In this document: positions 23,480-34,659 of the stretch, in pieces
How positions within the stretch are numbered: the first letter of the stretch is position 1
Layout: each line of letters opens with the position of its first letter
Assembly (NCBI GenBank): GCA_028551475.1
Contig: CM052360.1
Coordinates: forward strand, 980,501 to 1,044,500
Origin: Casuarina equisetifolia
Lineage: Eukaryota; Streptophyta; Magnoliopsida; Fagales; Casuarinaceae
Length of the DNA stretch: 64,000 bases
Direction of reading: 5' to 3'
Position numbers and translations under genes: made by a program
Notes under the pieces: model-generated
Seen by the model: the letters and a program-made list of their open reading frames with translations, nothing else
What the model was told of the DNA's origin: nothing
Database searches by the model: none

Positions 23480-23880
23480 GAAGAGGAAGAAAAAGGAAAA
23501 ACAGTTTCTTGAAAAACAACATCACGACTAACGAAAAATTTGTGGGATTGAGGGTCATAGACACGATAACCTTTTTGAGAAGGAGGATAACCCATAAAAA
23601 TGCATGGAAGGGCACGAGGACTAAACTTATCTCGAGGGCCTAAGGTGGTGGCGTAACAACGGCAACCAAAAACACGACCTAGGAAATTAAGAAACTGCGA
23701 GGGAGCATGAAAGATTTCTCTATTGCTGTGATGTGCTTTACAATGTTTGCTATACATTTATAGAGACATAACCTAGCCTAGGAAAGGTAAACCAAATATT
23801 TACAATAATTACAATGATATTGTGCCTAATTACAGGCACTAATATGGTAATGTATTAGGTGAGGCAGCTGTCTATTAACA
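22458..23880 (-). mobile_element. Truncated Ty1/copia element (LTR piece, integrase end, RT start)
   Basis: On the minus strand the element begins at 23880 with TGTTAATAGACAG, an LTR-like terminus. About 120 bp later it passes into an open frame (23757-22756). This encodes the integrase C-terminal region ([46 protein letters not shown]), a Ser-rich and Pro-rich linker, and the start of reverse transcriptase ([41 protein letters not shown]). After one frame break the RT continues to SRQWNAKFTGALIAHGF and ends at GMC sequence. Gag, protease, most of integrase, the RT catalytic centre, RNase H and the second LTR are absent. The Ser tract is encoded by a GAA/TTC microsatellite at about 23423-23479. 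Confidence 0.85.
23423..23479. repeat. GAA-rich trinucleotide repeat inside the copia fragment
   Basis: About nineteen GAA-like units with a few interruptions; on the minus strand they encode the poly-Ser linker of the copia polyprotein. Confidence 0.9.
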
Positions 23881-23893
23881 GTGTAAGTTCCAT

Positions 23894-25986
23894 AGTTGGG
23901 TTTTCGGTTCTTGCTTAAGCAGATTAGAAGCAAAATATTGTTCATCTTTTGCTCAGACTTCTTTATTACTATAAAACAAAAATTTTAATGAAGTTTCATC
24001 ATGAAAATATTCATTTAAGCATACGCAAGACTTGGCCTAAGATTCTTTGCTGGTTGGTGGGAGAAGTTTTGATTTTGCCTTCATAATTTTTAACCCCTTT
24101 CTTGCCTTTTCATACTCGGGCCTTTATAATTTAGAATCCCTTCCTTGCCTTTTCATACTCGGGCCTTTATAATTTAGAGCCCCCTTCCTTGACTGTTCAT
24201 AGTCGGAGTCAATAGTGTCCTCTTTTGCCAAGCATTCAGTACGTTATTGTGTGTCGACAACAGTACGAAATGAATTCAAGAAGATATTGGAATGGTTTGG
24301 ATTTGAACATTTTGAAGCATGGTGGGAACTGATTGGCAAGACAGGATAAAGACATTAGAGGATCCATCCACGGAATAAAGCACGGCATCAATTTTTGAGT
24401 ATTTGGCTTACCAAATTATGATTATCCAAAAAATAAGTTATAACTATTTAGGTGGTCCCAAAATGACACATGCTGTAAGCCTTTGAAGGACATTTACTTT
24501 AGTGCTTCATTTTAGGTGACTCTAAAATGACATGTCCTCTAAGCCTTTGAAGGATATTTACTTCAGTGCTTTATTTAGGTGACTCTAAAATGACATGCCA
24601 TCTAAGCCTTTAAGGGACATTTACTTCGGTCCTTTACCAAACCACATGACGTTTAGGTGATTCTAAAATGACATATCTTCTAAGCCTATCCAAAACGAAC
24701 AGCAGATGAGACTTTTCTAATTGGATATGTTGGTACGGCCTTTCTTACACAAGTCGCAATTTAAACATTTCCCAAATGGGAACGCACTTGAGCCTTTTCA
24801 ATGAAATTTATGACTTCAAAAACCAAGTGTTAGTTTGACCTTTCTTAATCCATGGTTCTTTTAGGTCATCTCATTTTATTTACCATTACCAAACTGTAAG
24901 TACAACGAGAGCGTCCAGTTTTTAATTTCAACTTTACTAAAAGGACACGTGGTTTAGACACCGCTGAAACAACCTCTAAGTGCACCTTGTTAAAACAACC
25001 CATGCTGTTATGCATTCCAAAATCCACTTTTTCATCTTTGCTTCATTTTCCTTTCTTTTTCTATTTGTATGATAAAAACACATCATTTAGGACTTTTGAG
25101 CATGGCTTTTCTTACATGAGACATCATTTAAACCCTTCTTGAATGACAAATCATTTGACCTTTTTCAATACAATTTGTCATTTCCGCCCCTTAAAAACCA
25201 AGTGTCAATTAGACCCCTTCTAAACCATGCTTATTTTATGCCATTTCCTTTGTGTTTACCTTTCTCAACTCTAAGTTTGATTTAAAACATACCAATTTTT
25301 ATTGTACCTTTCTAAAGTTACATGTGATTTAGACTTTGTTAAAGGACACATGGGTTATGCATTTTTAAAAAACCACTTCCCGTCTTTGCTTTCTTTTCCT
25401 CCCATCTTCTATTTGTAAAGTGTCAATTAGGCTTAAGCCATTTTATTTGTATTTGCCCTTCCCAACAATAAGTTTCAATGAGAGTGTCCCTATTTTTGTT
25501 TTTGGCCTTTCTAAAACAATATGCTGTTTCAATCTTGATAAAACGACATGTGAGCTATACCTTACCAAACCGACATGTAAGTTACACATTTCAAAAATCC
25601 CTCTCATCTTTGCTTCACTCCCTTTTTTTTAATTTTTTTTAATTATAAAAACATATCATTTAAGCCAACACATCCTTTTTCTTTTCTTTTTTTTTTCTTT
25701 TCCTTTCTTGTGCAAATTAGCCTCGAGTGAACGACTGACGCTTTTGAAGTAAACATTAATTACTTCAAAACCCTTTTCTATCTTCATAATGACTTGCATT
25801 ACCGTTGGACATCTCCAACCAGCTTAGATTGTCCTTCATTGACCCATTTATAACCAATGGATCTCCAGCTTACATGTAAAACAAAAAGATAGTTCAATTT
25901 TAACGTCCAATCTCATCAGCCATGGTAACACAACTCTTGCAATCAAAGACTGCCTCTTGGTATATGGAGGGCTCAATAGTGGAGTT
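23894..25986. other. Array spacer with degenerate long-period repeats
   Basis: The first ~550 bp is the 5' flank of copy C and matches that of copy B, including two tandem copies of 'cttgccttttcatactcgggcctttataatttagag'. From about 24440 to 25720 the sequence is a degenerate repeat family (separate entry). The last ~250 bp leads into the 3' end of copy D. No gene is visible. Confidence 0.65.
24440..25720. repeat. Degenerate repeat array, block I
   Basis: Short motifs recur throughout: 'aggtgactctaaaatgaca' with 'taagcctttgaagg' about every 60-70 bp at 24450-24690, and 'ttattttaggccatttcatttg', 'ccaagtgtcaattagacc' and 'aaaacacatcatttagg' at longer spacing. The same vocabulary appears in the same order at 28255-28608 and 42500-44030. 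Unit copies are strongly diverged, so this is an old array. It has no open frame and no similarity to known coding sequence. Confidence 0.7.
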
Positions 25987-27788
25987 TTAGAATTTAAGCC
26001 TTTTGCTGGATATAGATCTACCCGCCTAGTTCCTTTCCTGGAGAATTTTGATCCCTTGGTATCTTCCTAGCATTAAAATAGTGGCCATTGGATGGTGCCT
26101 GGTGATTCAAGAAAGGTTGAGCCATCCACCACCCTCAAACCCTTGACCCCGTACACCTTATAATCCTTGTCCACAACCGATCCAACAGTACAACCGCCAT
26201 GAAAGCGGTAAAAGCTCCTCACATATTTCTTGCAGGATTTTCTGAGCTTGTCTTCACCAGAAATTGGCGTATTCTTGTAATCCTTTCCCACGAACATAGC
26301 AATCGATTGAGAATTTGCGACTCTTTCAAGCAGTTGGCTCAGCTTTACACATTCATCCAAGTCATTTGCCTTAGCAAAGTAGTTGAATTGCACTGATGGA
26401 TTTTCTCTGGGGTCTGTGCCATTTAGTTCAAGCTTTCCTTCCAATGCCGGGAATGCTAATTTACCAACCACTACCATTCTTGTTGTATTCAAGCTTACAG
26501 GTGCTATTAGGGCTTCAACAATTTGATTGAAGTCATCCGCTTTGCCCACAACCTGGGGAGAGTCTGGTAGCCTTTTTCCTGGCTTCGTGTCCACTAAAAG
26601 GTCAACGCCAGGGCTGTCAAGCATTCTCTGCCCAACCCCTTCCAAGTTGAGAACAAGTGGGATGTTGAAGTTCCTGAGGTGCTGCTGAGGTCCAATGCCA
26701 CTTAGCAGTAAGATTTGGGGGCTACCTAAAGCCCCTGCTGATAATATCACATCTCCCCATAAGCCAGAACCCTTAGATGGTTTGAGATAAGCTTCATAGG
26801 CTTCATCAGGGCTGCCGTTGCTCTTGATAAACCTAACACCCCGGGCTCTGCTCTTGTTCCTATTATCTGCAGCGGTTGAATCAAAATATGAGCTCGAAGG
26901 GTACTAAACTCATGTTTATTGTAAAATGTAAGCTTCATATTTGTTGCGTTACCTTACTCACCATTAAAGAAGATGACATTCTTTGCTGTCACATTCAGAA
27001 GAACCGTGACATATTCTGGATTTCCTGCCTTCAGAAGATCAGCTGAGGTGTGTCTGATACCACGTTCATCAAACACGGTTGCACCCATCTTTTTTCCCTC
27101 AATATGTTCCAAACTAAAACCATTATAAGGTAGAATTCCTGCTTCAAGAAGGCCCAGTTCGACGGCAGTCTACCACGGGGTCAACTCAGGTTTGAATACA
27201 AGTTTAGATTCCACCCATTGATAAGTATCTCTTACTAGCTCCTCATCCAAACCAACTTTTCTTAGAAAGCTCTCACTTGCTCTACTATAAAACCCTCCAT
27301 TTACGGCAGATATTCCTCCAAGAACTCTTCCTCTAAGATTTACAACCCCTTCCTTGGAGGTAAAGGCTTGCACAACAGATGTGTATTCATCAGTTTTGAG
27401 CACTGGAAAATACAAATACTTCTTATTCATTATCAACGGATTTCCGTATGGTGAGCCACCTCGTTCCATCAATAGCACCCTGAATCTCTCAGACAAGGTT
27501 GCAGCCAAGGCACATCCAGCGGTGCCTCCCCCAACAACGATGTAATCGAATGATTTGCCTGCCACTTCTTTGACATCTGAAGTCATGTAGGGGAGTTTCT
27601 TTCCTGCAGAGAACGACAAATGATTCTAAGCCCAACTCAGTCGACAAACATGAATTATGTTAAACAAGTAAGAAGCATGAGCAGTCCAGACCTTGAGGCA
27701 GCAACGTAGAAGCTAAAGACAAGTTTATCAGTAAGAACACAGATGCGGTGAGAAGAGTACGGCTATGCCTTGTTTGTGGAACTTCCAT
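25987..27788 (-). pseudogene. GMC copy D, recent pseudogene with nonsense codon and frameshift
   Basis: Exons 27788-27692, 27603-26962 and 26866-25987 keep the array's exon lengths (97 and 642 nt) and all GT-AG sites. Two lesions break the frame. A Glu codon after ELTPW in exon 2 has become TAG at 27172-27170. In exon 3 a one-base deletion near 26091-26095, in the GTNP codons (one T missing from GGATTGG on the plus strand), shifts the frame and ends it at 26073. The predicted active site is also unusual: FYRFHGGC has Arg where other copies have His two places before the catalytic His. FAD motif, signatures and signal peptide are otherwise intact, so inactivation looks recent. Confidence 0.92.
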
Positions 27789-28016
27789 GGTAGGTTTTTC
27801 AGTCCTTGCTTAAGCACAGAAGGTACGCAATATATGGATCTTCTCTCAGGCTTCTTTATTACCATGAAACCCAAGTTTTTTGAAGTTTCATTAGGTTTAT
27901 ATATACATTTAAGCATACGCCATACTTGAGATAGAAATCGTGCAAAGGAACGAAGAGAATTGAACAGAAAAAAGTTGGTTTTTTGCTTAGTAACAGAATA
28001 ACAATACATTTTGCAT

Positions 28017-28608
28017 GCCTAATATAGGGTTATAAACAAGGAAAGAAAGAGGGTCCAAATTAAGGTGGACAAAGGCTGTCGTGATTCCCAGACGAGATCG
28101 TAGAGGATTTTGCGCTGATGTCCGGTGAAGATTTTTCCTGTTCCCTTGTACGTTCGTTTTGGGCGTCTTGATGAGGAGATGAATATGGGCGTTTTCCAGG
28201 CCATGAAGCCTCTGTAAATGGTTGTGTCGGTATGGACTCTCTTGCACGAGATTTCATTTAAACTATTCCCATACAACAACTCGTTTGAGCCTTTCAAAAC
28301 AAGTTGTCATTTCGGCCGTTCAAAAACAAGTGTCAGTTAGGCATTTCCTAAACCATGCTTGTTTGAGGCCATTTCATTTGCATCTACCTTTCTCAACTCC
28401 AAGTTTCATTTAGAGCATCCCAGTTTTTATTTTTTCCTAAGAACATGCGTATTAGACTTTACTAAAACGGCACGTAATTACGCTTTGCTCAAATGACACA
28501 TGGGTTATGTATTTCAAAAACTAATTCTCATCTTTCTTCACTCCTCTTCTTTTTCTAATTTTATTATAAAAACATGTCATTTAGGATTTTTAAGCCAACA
28601 TGTCCATC
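28017..28608. repeat. Duplicated spacer segment (partner 42247-42795)
   Basis: Both copies begin GCCTAATATAGGGTTATAAA and run in parallel for roughly 0.55 kb, including part of the degenerate repeat family. The copy at 42 kb has lost about 40 bp near 42533. Confidence 0.8.
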
Positions 28609-28609
28609 A

Positions 28610-30120
28610 GAAGATATTTACGAGCATTCTAAACTTAGTCTTCTGTCCGCAGATGGGCAGCTAAGGTGCTTGTGAACAGTAAAAAGGCTTGTGATTATGG
28701 AAGAAAGAAGAGAACAGGGTTGCAGACTCCTGATTAAATTTAAGATCCGAAAAGTTATGATGATTTAAATTTCATGGACTTCTTTACTGCATCTCTCAGA
28801 TTTTCTATCCATAAGGTTGGTTGGTCATATAAGCACAATGAAGTAAAGTTTCAAAGTATATACTTGCAGAATAATCACAAGTTTCTTGAAGCCAAATAGA
28901 AATATTTTTAAAGCCCTTCATACGGGACCTAACAATCTAGTTTCTTTTTACTTTTCACTTTTTAAGCTACCTCCTTATGTGGGGGAGCATACTCCATTAT
29001 ATTTCCCATGTTAGAATTAAAGTAAAAATTAATAAGTCTAGATATATTCTATATATGTTATAGGAATATTTTAGAAATTATTTTCATTTGTATTAGAATG
29101 TACTCTTAGTGGTATTCAGTTAAGATTCCCTTAGTTCTAATATAAAAAGAAAAGACCAAAGGAAAACCTAATATGGCTGAAAGAGAGCAGGAAAATGGGT
29201 TATGTATGGTGATCTTTTGTATGTTTATGATTTGATTTGTGTGTTTATTTGTTCATACGATGAGTTGTTTTTACATCACCTCACTCCGTACGAGATGGTG
29301 TGAAAATAACATATTGACTTTTTCTTTAATATAAAGCACATGGTCTCTCTTATCAATGATTACTAAACTTTCGATCATCTCGCTGAGGCTGGTAGCGCAA
29401 GAGTTTCAAAGGTTTAGATTTGACTTCAACTTGCTTACAGAGCACGCATATCATGGAAAAGCTTCGCAGGAATGAGGATAAGGCTTACAGATATTAAACC
29501 TGCATTATGTGTCGATCTAATAAAGTGAGTTGATCATCAGCTCATTGATTCAATCAATCAATCTTCAGTCAATGCCTTCACATGGAATCACGACAAAAGG
29601 ATGAGCATAAAATCATTTTTGGTGTTCAATATTTAATCATATTAATCTTGTACAATCAATCAAGAGAACGTAGCCCAGGATTCTGGTTTTGAATCATGCG
29701 TGTATTTGCTTATATATACCATTATTACACATAAAGACAGCCTATCTATAAAATGAGATATTTTTCTAATTGCTCAGGCAGACGCAAGAGTTAGCCTAAG
29801 ATTCCTTGTTGATTGGTGGGAAAAGTTTTGATTTTGCCTTTATAATTTAGAACCCCTTCCTTGCCTTTTCATACTCGGAATCAATAGTGTCCTCTTTACC
29901 GAGCATTCCTTCCGTTACTATGTTTTGACAATAATAGGAAATGAATTCAAGAGGATATTGGAATGATTTGGATTAGAACGTTTTAAAGCATGCAGGGAAC
30001 TGACTGACAAGACAGGATAAAGAGATTAGAGGATCCAGCCACGGAATAGGGCACGACATCATTCTTTGAGTATTTAGCTTACCAACTATGATTATCCAAA
30101 AAATAAGTTACAACTAAACT
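28610..30120. repeat. Segmental duplication, copy 1 (partner 48165-49690)
   Basis: Continuous similarity from CAGAAGATATTTAC (28610 and 48170) through TGGGGGAGCAT, GCATATTGACTTTTTC and 'catgcgtgtatttgct' to 'aaactagggaaact' (30116 and 49680). Differences are point changes and small indels. Confidence 0.85.
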
Positions 30121-31260
30121 AGGGAAACTCCATGGCTGTCAGCGTTTTTAGTGCCACAGAATGCTACAAATTTGGGAGATGAAGAGGGAAAATGGGTGCA
30201 AGTGGAAGCACTCAAACGAATGCAGGCAAGCAAATGGAAAATCTTCTCATAGAAGATCGCGTCTTGACTAACGGGGAAAGAATGGCTTGTAAGGTCGAAA
30301 AGGAATTCTAAAAGGTCCAAAAAAACGATAGAGAAACGATTCTAAAATCTCAAGGAATAGGCCAACTAAAGAGTTTTCGCTCTACAAACCCGTTCTTCTA
30401 GAGTGTATAAAGGCAGGAGCTCTCCTAAACAATGCCTATGATGGAGTAAAAAGACATAATCATTACTAAAATATTTATCATATCGTTAGAACGAACTCGT
30501 CTAATGCGCTCTTGGAACTGTGCAGCAATCACAATAATAAATGTTTTGAGAAAATAGAAGGTTGACTTTTGAAAGGTAATAAAAATACCCATGTCCCATG
30601 CAAATACTCATGGTTTTGTATATAAACATGACGGACTTCAAATATGTCATTAGTTCAAATATAATTTTATATCTATGCATCGATTGACTAGAGATAATAT
30701 AAGGTCAAGTATTATGTTGATAACTTTGTGAAGTGGTATAAGGCTAAGTTAATGGTTAAAAGATATAGTCAACAAGAGAGTTGATTATCAAGATTTTTTT
30801 TTCTCACTTCGTAGCATGTTATTGTTCACTTGATCATTGCAATTACAATTATTCATCATTAGCCTTTTTATTATATGAAAATCATAATGTTTTTCTATAT
30901 CATGACCTCTCGAAAAAAGGTTTATGTGAAACTTCTTACCAAATTTTGTACCCAAGGGTAGAATTTGGCATATCAACTTTAGAAATTGTAAAAACTAATG
31001 CTTGGTGTTTGTCTCACCTAATAAACAAATTGTATGATGGATACAAACCATGCAAAAGAATTTTAGAAGAAATGGAAAAACTTTGTATGCAAAACTATAT
31101 TATTTTAAAGGAAGGAGAAGGAGAATAAGATAATTATATACAATCACAAAAGAAAAAAGATTTCCAATTACAAAAGGAAAAAGATTTTAAATTACAAAAG
31201 GCAAAGGATTTCTTTATTTCCTTATTGGTCATCTCCATATCTAAATAGAAATACCTCTAT
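29800..31260. repeat. Segmental duplication (partner 54935-57650, which has a 1.26-kb insert)
   Basis: 29800-30700 matches 54935-55818, and 30697-31260 resumes at about 57079-57650. The second copy is interrupted by 55819-57078. Matching words include GAACGAACTCGTCTAATGCG and 'tgcaattacaattattcatcattagcc'. Confidence 0.8.
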
Positions 31261-31989
31261 GGGTTAGAACAAGCTGGAGTTTAGAGTGTCTTTCTATGTA
31301 GTGACCTTTTCAAAAAAGTTTTAAATGAAACTTCTTCCCAATAAAAAAAATTTAGAACACCAATATAAAGTTTGTATGCAAAAGTTAATCTCTAATAATT
31401 AAGTTTTCTACTGTGGACTTTCTAACCAAACCCCTTGTGCATTAATCAAGATTCCAAGCCCTTGCAGTTCGAGTCTATTGCTTTTGGACCAGAATCAATG
31501 TATGATTGTATTGGCTGTCAAGATCTAGTTTGTCCAAGAATCCAGAATTTCTTTGTTGATTGCCAGTTTTAGAAACTTCTTGTTATATACATAGTAATTT
31601 ACAACCCCATCTCTGAATTTTTATACTTGGAATCAATAGCGTCCTCTTTACCAAGCATCCCCACATCACCGTATGTTGACAGTAATAGGAAAAGAATTAA
31701 GAAGATGGGGCTTATACTTTGCTTATCCAAGGGAGAAAGAGAGCCACATATTATATTATGCCATTACTCTATACATACAACTTCCAACCAACTATCCCCA
31801 CTTGTAGGATGCAAAAATGGCCCACATGATAAGTCCAACGTGTATGAAGTTGGAGATGAAGGTCTAACATTCTTTGCCAAGAATGGACTCCAAAACTAAT
31901 TGGAAGGCATTGGGAAAATTGGATGATGGACTTCAACCAGGGCCAAGAGAGGACTATCTAGGGCCCAAGGCCTTTTCTCAATAGTTTTT

Positions 31990-32290
31990 TGTGTGGAATA
32001 TGTGACCAAACCCATGTGTATTATCAGGAATCCTGAATTTCTCAGTTGATTACCTCCTTTCTCTCGGTGGGCTAATAGCCTTTTAGCAACTTCTTCTATA
32101 TAAATGCTGTCAGACATGGTACTTCCACTTCTCTTGCTACCACTTGCGCTTATAATCCAATGCTGCAAGGCTTGTTTCCTAGGTGTACATCCATTAATTG
32201 AAGTTCAGGAGTAGTTGTTTTAGTCGTTTGAGGTTTACCACTCTTTTCCACTGGGTGCTCCTCTTTCTTTCTATTATATCCCCATACGCA
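31990..32290 (-). pseudogene. Decayed 3' fragment of MYB-CC gene, copy 3
   Basis: A minus-strand frame reads SGSKRSGSTMSDSIYIEE and AKRLLAHREKGGNQLRNSGFL, the C-terminal tail of the MYB-CC protein. The relic at 53.5 kb has SKRSGSAMSDSI and the same order. The preceding codons are lost to decay, and no DNA-binding domain is present. Confidence 0.65.
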
Positions 32291-32443
32291 TTCTAGCATG
32301 TTGTGGTGGTTGGCTGGAAAGTTACTGCTACAGGCCTGAGAGAAGATTGGTGTCTAATTGTGTATGTATTTTAGTCTGTACAATGTGTCGTAGAGTATAC
32401 AAGTGACTTGGAAAATGTAGGATATGCTAACATATGATTGATA

Positions 32444-33155
32444 TGCTGGCTCATTGTATGAGTCCATGTAATGTGGGCTTATATCAATGATGCATAAATA
32501 ATCATTCCCTACCATGGCGATGCAATGTGATTTTATTGGTCCATTTAATTGTATAAATATTGTACATATATTCTCCTTTTGCATATATGGTATTGGCTGG
32601 TGTGGGCCGTTGTCCATCTAATAGACTTTGATGAGTAAGGCTATTTGTATGGACATTTTATTAATTGGCTAAGTCCCCCCTCTAGCTCTCCGTTTATATG
32701 TATATTTAATGTTGCTAAAGGGAGATATTTTGGAGATAACAATGAAACATGTTTTATTGCATTTAGTCGTGGGAAACTGCCCCTCGGGGCAGTTTTGCCA
32801 CCTCATCCATCATGTCCCTCTCTCCCATAAAACACTAAGCACACAACTCACTAATAACCCACGACTCACACACACCAAGTAACCGCTTATTCACACAGGT
32901 AAATAAAAAAGACTTTTACGCAGTCATTGTTATCGCCATCTCCCTAACCTTTTCACGCAACAACTTTTGGCTATCTCATCGAGCCAGTATTTGGAGAGAA
33001 TAGAGTGGAAGACTTAGTCCAAAATGACGGCGCGAATGGAAAAATACGGTATGTCTTCTAATCTATTTATGTTATGCATATTAATCCCATTATTTATCCA
33101 TGATCAATGCTTAGATCCTGTAAAAGAGTCTCATTTGAGACGAAATTTTTTATCA
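32444..33155 (+). repeat. 5' LTR of the copia element
   Basis: 712 bp, TGCTGGCTC...TTATCA. The second base pair after TG differs from the 3' LTR (TGTTGG). It contains TATA-like 'tatataaa'-type AT-rich sequence and a short hairpin-forming GAGTCTCATTTGAGAC near its end (33127-33142). Confidence 0.95.
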
Positions 33156-33157
33156 AT

Positions 33158-33169
33158 TGGTATCGGAGC
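33158..33169 (+). other. Primer-binding site of the copia element
   Basis: TGGTATCGGAGC begins 2 nt after the LTR. It differs by one base from the plant consensus TGGTATCAGAGC, complementary to initiator-Met tRNA. Confidence 0.9.
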
Positions 33170-33299
33170 AAAGCATTGATCTGGTAAGCCAAATTGAGCA
33201 AAATCAAGCCAAATCGAAACAAAATCACGTTTTGGTACCGATCTAAAAATGGGTTTTCGTATTTTTCATAGTCTAAAATTTTGAACTCCAATCTGAGCT

Positions 33300-33850
33300 A
33301 AACCAGTGGTCCTTTGGACCGGATGAGGTCAGATTCGGAACCAACATGGCGTGCTAATTCCGCCAGAGCCAAGAACCACCAGAAACGGTGGCTTTCCGAC
33401 CGGGTCGCACGTGACCCGACCCGACCCGAAATCGGTTCAGGTCGCCAACAGCCGTCGTTCACCTCTGAACAGGTGACCAGAGATAGATTGTTCGCCGACG
33501 ATCTCAACCGCGTCTCGACTGGTCGGAGAACTGGCCGGACGGACGCCGAACCGGCCAAATCGGGTTACCCGATTTCGGTTGGATTTGGTTTAATCCAGAT
33601 CTGGCCACCGGCGAGCACCGAAAGTCCGCCGTCTGTGGCGTCGGACGTCGGCCATGATCCGACGATTCCGACGACACCTCTATCAGCTGGAGAACTGGCC
33701 GACCTGATGACGAACCGGCCATATCGGCCAGAATCGGCCAAGTCGGCCTGAACTGGCCGAATTGACTCGGCCAAACCGGCTGAACCGGCCGACAGCCGCT
33801 TCCGGCGGCGCGTGGAGGTGCGTGAAGGCGCGTCGGAGACCCCTTTTTAC
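33300..33850 (+). other. GC-rich leader of the copia element
   Basis: A strikingly GC-rich stretch of about 0.55 kb in otherwise AT-rich DNA, with many short ACCGGCC, CTGGCCGA and TCGGCCA words. It has overlapping open frames on both strands, but none carries a recognisable domain, and open frames are expected by chance in such GC-rich DNA. It is probably untranslated leader, possibly structured RNA. Confidence 0.6.
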
Positions 33851-34659
33851 GTCAAAATTTTTAAAATTTTAATTTTAATATTTTGATGTAATTTATTTTA
33901 AATAATTGTCTCTGTTTGATGATTATTTGAATCAAAATTATTTAATTTATTATTTAATTAATTTTATATGCCATACTTGTATGCTAGCATGTGATGATTA
34001 ACTGTTTGAAAAATTAATTATGGTCTTCTGAATGTTATTTGTTTATTTAAATGTTATATTAGACCGTTTTAGTCTAGCATACAATTATATGACACTTAAG
34101 GTGTTAATTAAGTACAAATTTAGAGACAAGTGTCAGTCTTTTAAAAATTAAGTTGCACATTTGGATTATGAGTAGTGTATGTTGTATCCCGCAGCACAAA
34201 CCGAACTCATAGTTTGATTGAGTTGTGACCACCACAGTGGCACACCCTGGTTAGGTGGTGGGTTTGTGTTTTGTGCATTTGAGGGATTTCTCCAAGTACG
34301 CGGGGGTTATGTGATTCAATTGGATTGTGACCACCACAGTGGCGTAATTTAATTGAGTTATGAGACTTCGTTCTTGTACTGTGGATGAGTCCAATCCTAG
34401 TACGTTTCATTCTCCCATAGGAGGTGATTATGTGTTAGGAATTGGATGTTGCACAACTAGCATGCTTGGATTTGGGTCAGTCTTTACAGTCCATACATCC
34501 ACAGGTGGTGGATCGTGATGATTGGTTCTTCCTTATGACAGCTGTTGTGTAGAGAGTTTCTAGATGGCATGTCATGTCGATTGTCCGCAGGTGTTTATAT
34601 GATAATGCTTGTGAAACTCTCTTCTTATCTACTCACTGTTTGCTCATGTTATGTATTAT

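Larger units (their letters stand above)
22219..23893 (-). pseudogene. GMC copy C, remnant split by a copia fragment
   Basis: Only two pieces of the gene survive. The start codon and about 13 nt of exon 1 lie at 23893-23881, under a 5' flank that matches copy B. A 239-bp part of exon 2 lies at 22457-22219; it encodes FYSRVSESFIKKVGLDKELV through SLEHIEGTKVGATVF and is very close to copy B. Between them is 1.4 kb of copia sequence. The FAD motif, signature 1, the 3' part of exon 2 and all of exon 3 are missing. The exon 2 piece continues in frame from reverse-transcriptase codons, giving a chance chimeric open frame (22076-22567). Not functional. Confidence 0.85.
27789..32438. other. Long array spacer without GMC gene; mosaic of duplicated segments
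   Basis: It starts with the 5' flank of copy D. A segment at 28017-28608 also occurs at 42247-42795. A segment at 28610-30120 also occurs at 48165-49690. The 29800-30720 part also occurs at 54935-55818, and 30690-31260 at 57080-57650. A MYB-CC fragment follows at about 31990-32290. The spacer carries GMC-type 5' flank sequence near 29800 with no GMC gene beside it, suggesting a lost copy. Open frames at 28019-28297 and 30781-31128 recur in the duplicates but show no recognisable domain. Confidence 0.6.

Noticed and set aside
24440..25720. Possibility that the periodic spacer sequence is a CRISPR-like or satellite array
   Set aside because: Units are strongly diverged and unequal in length, with no constant repeat and unique spacers.
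28019..28297. 92-codon frame also open at 42251-42529
   Set aside because: Two overlapping frames are equally open in both copies, replacements are frequent and no domain is visible, so conservation reflects duplication, not selection.
30781..31128. 115-codon plus-strand frame, partly repeated at 57168-57425
   Set aside because: No recognisable domain; the duplicate is truncated. AT-rich chance frame within a segmental duplication.
33298..33774. Overlapping open frames on both strands in the GC-rich copia leader
   Set aside because: Several frames are open at once, as expected for GC-rich low-stop DNA; none has a gag or other domain.
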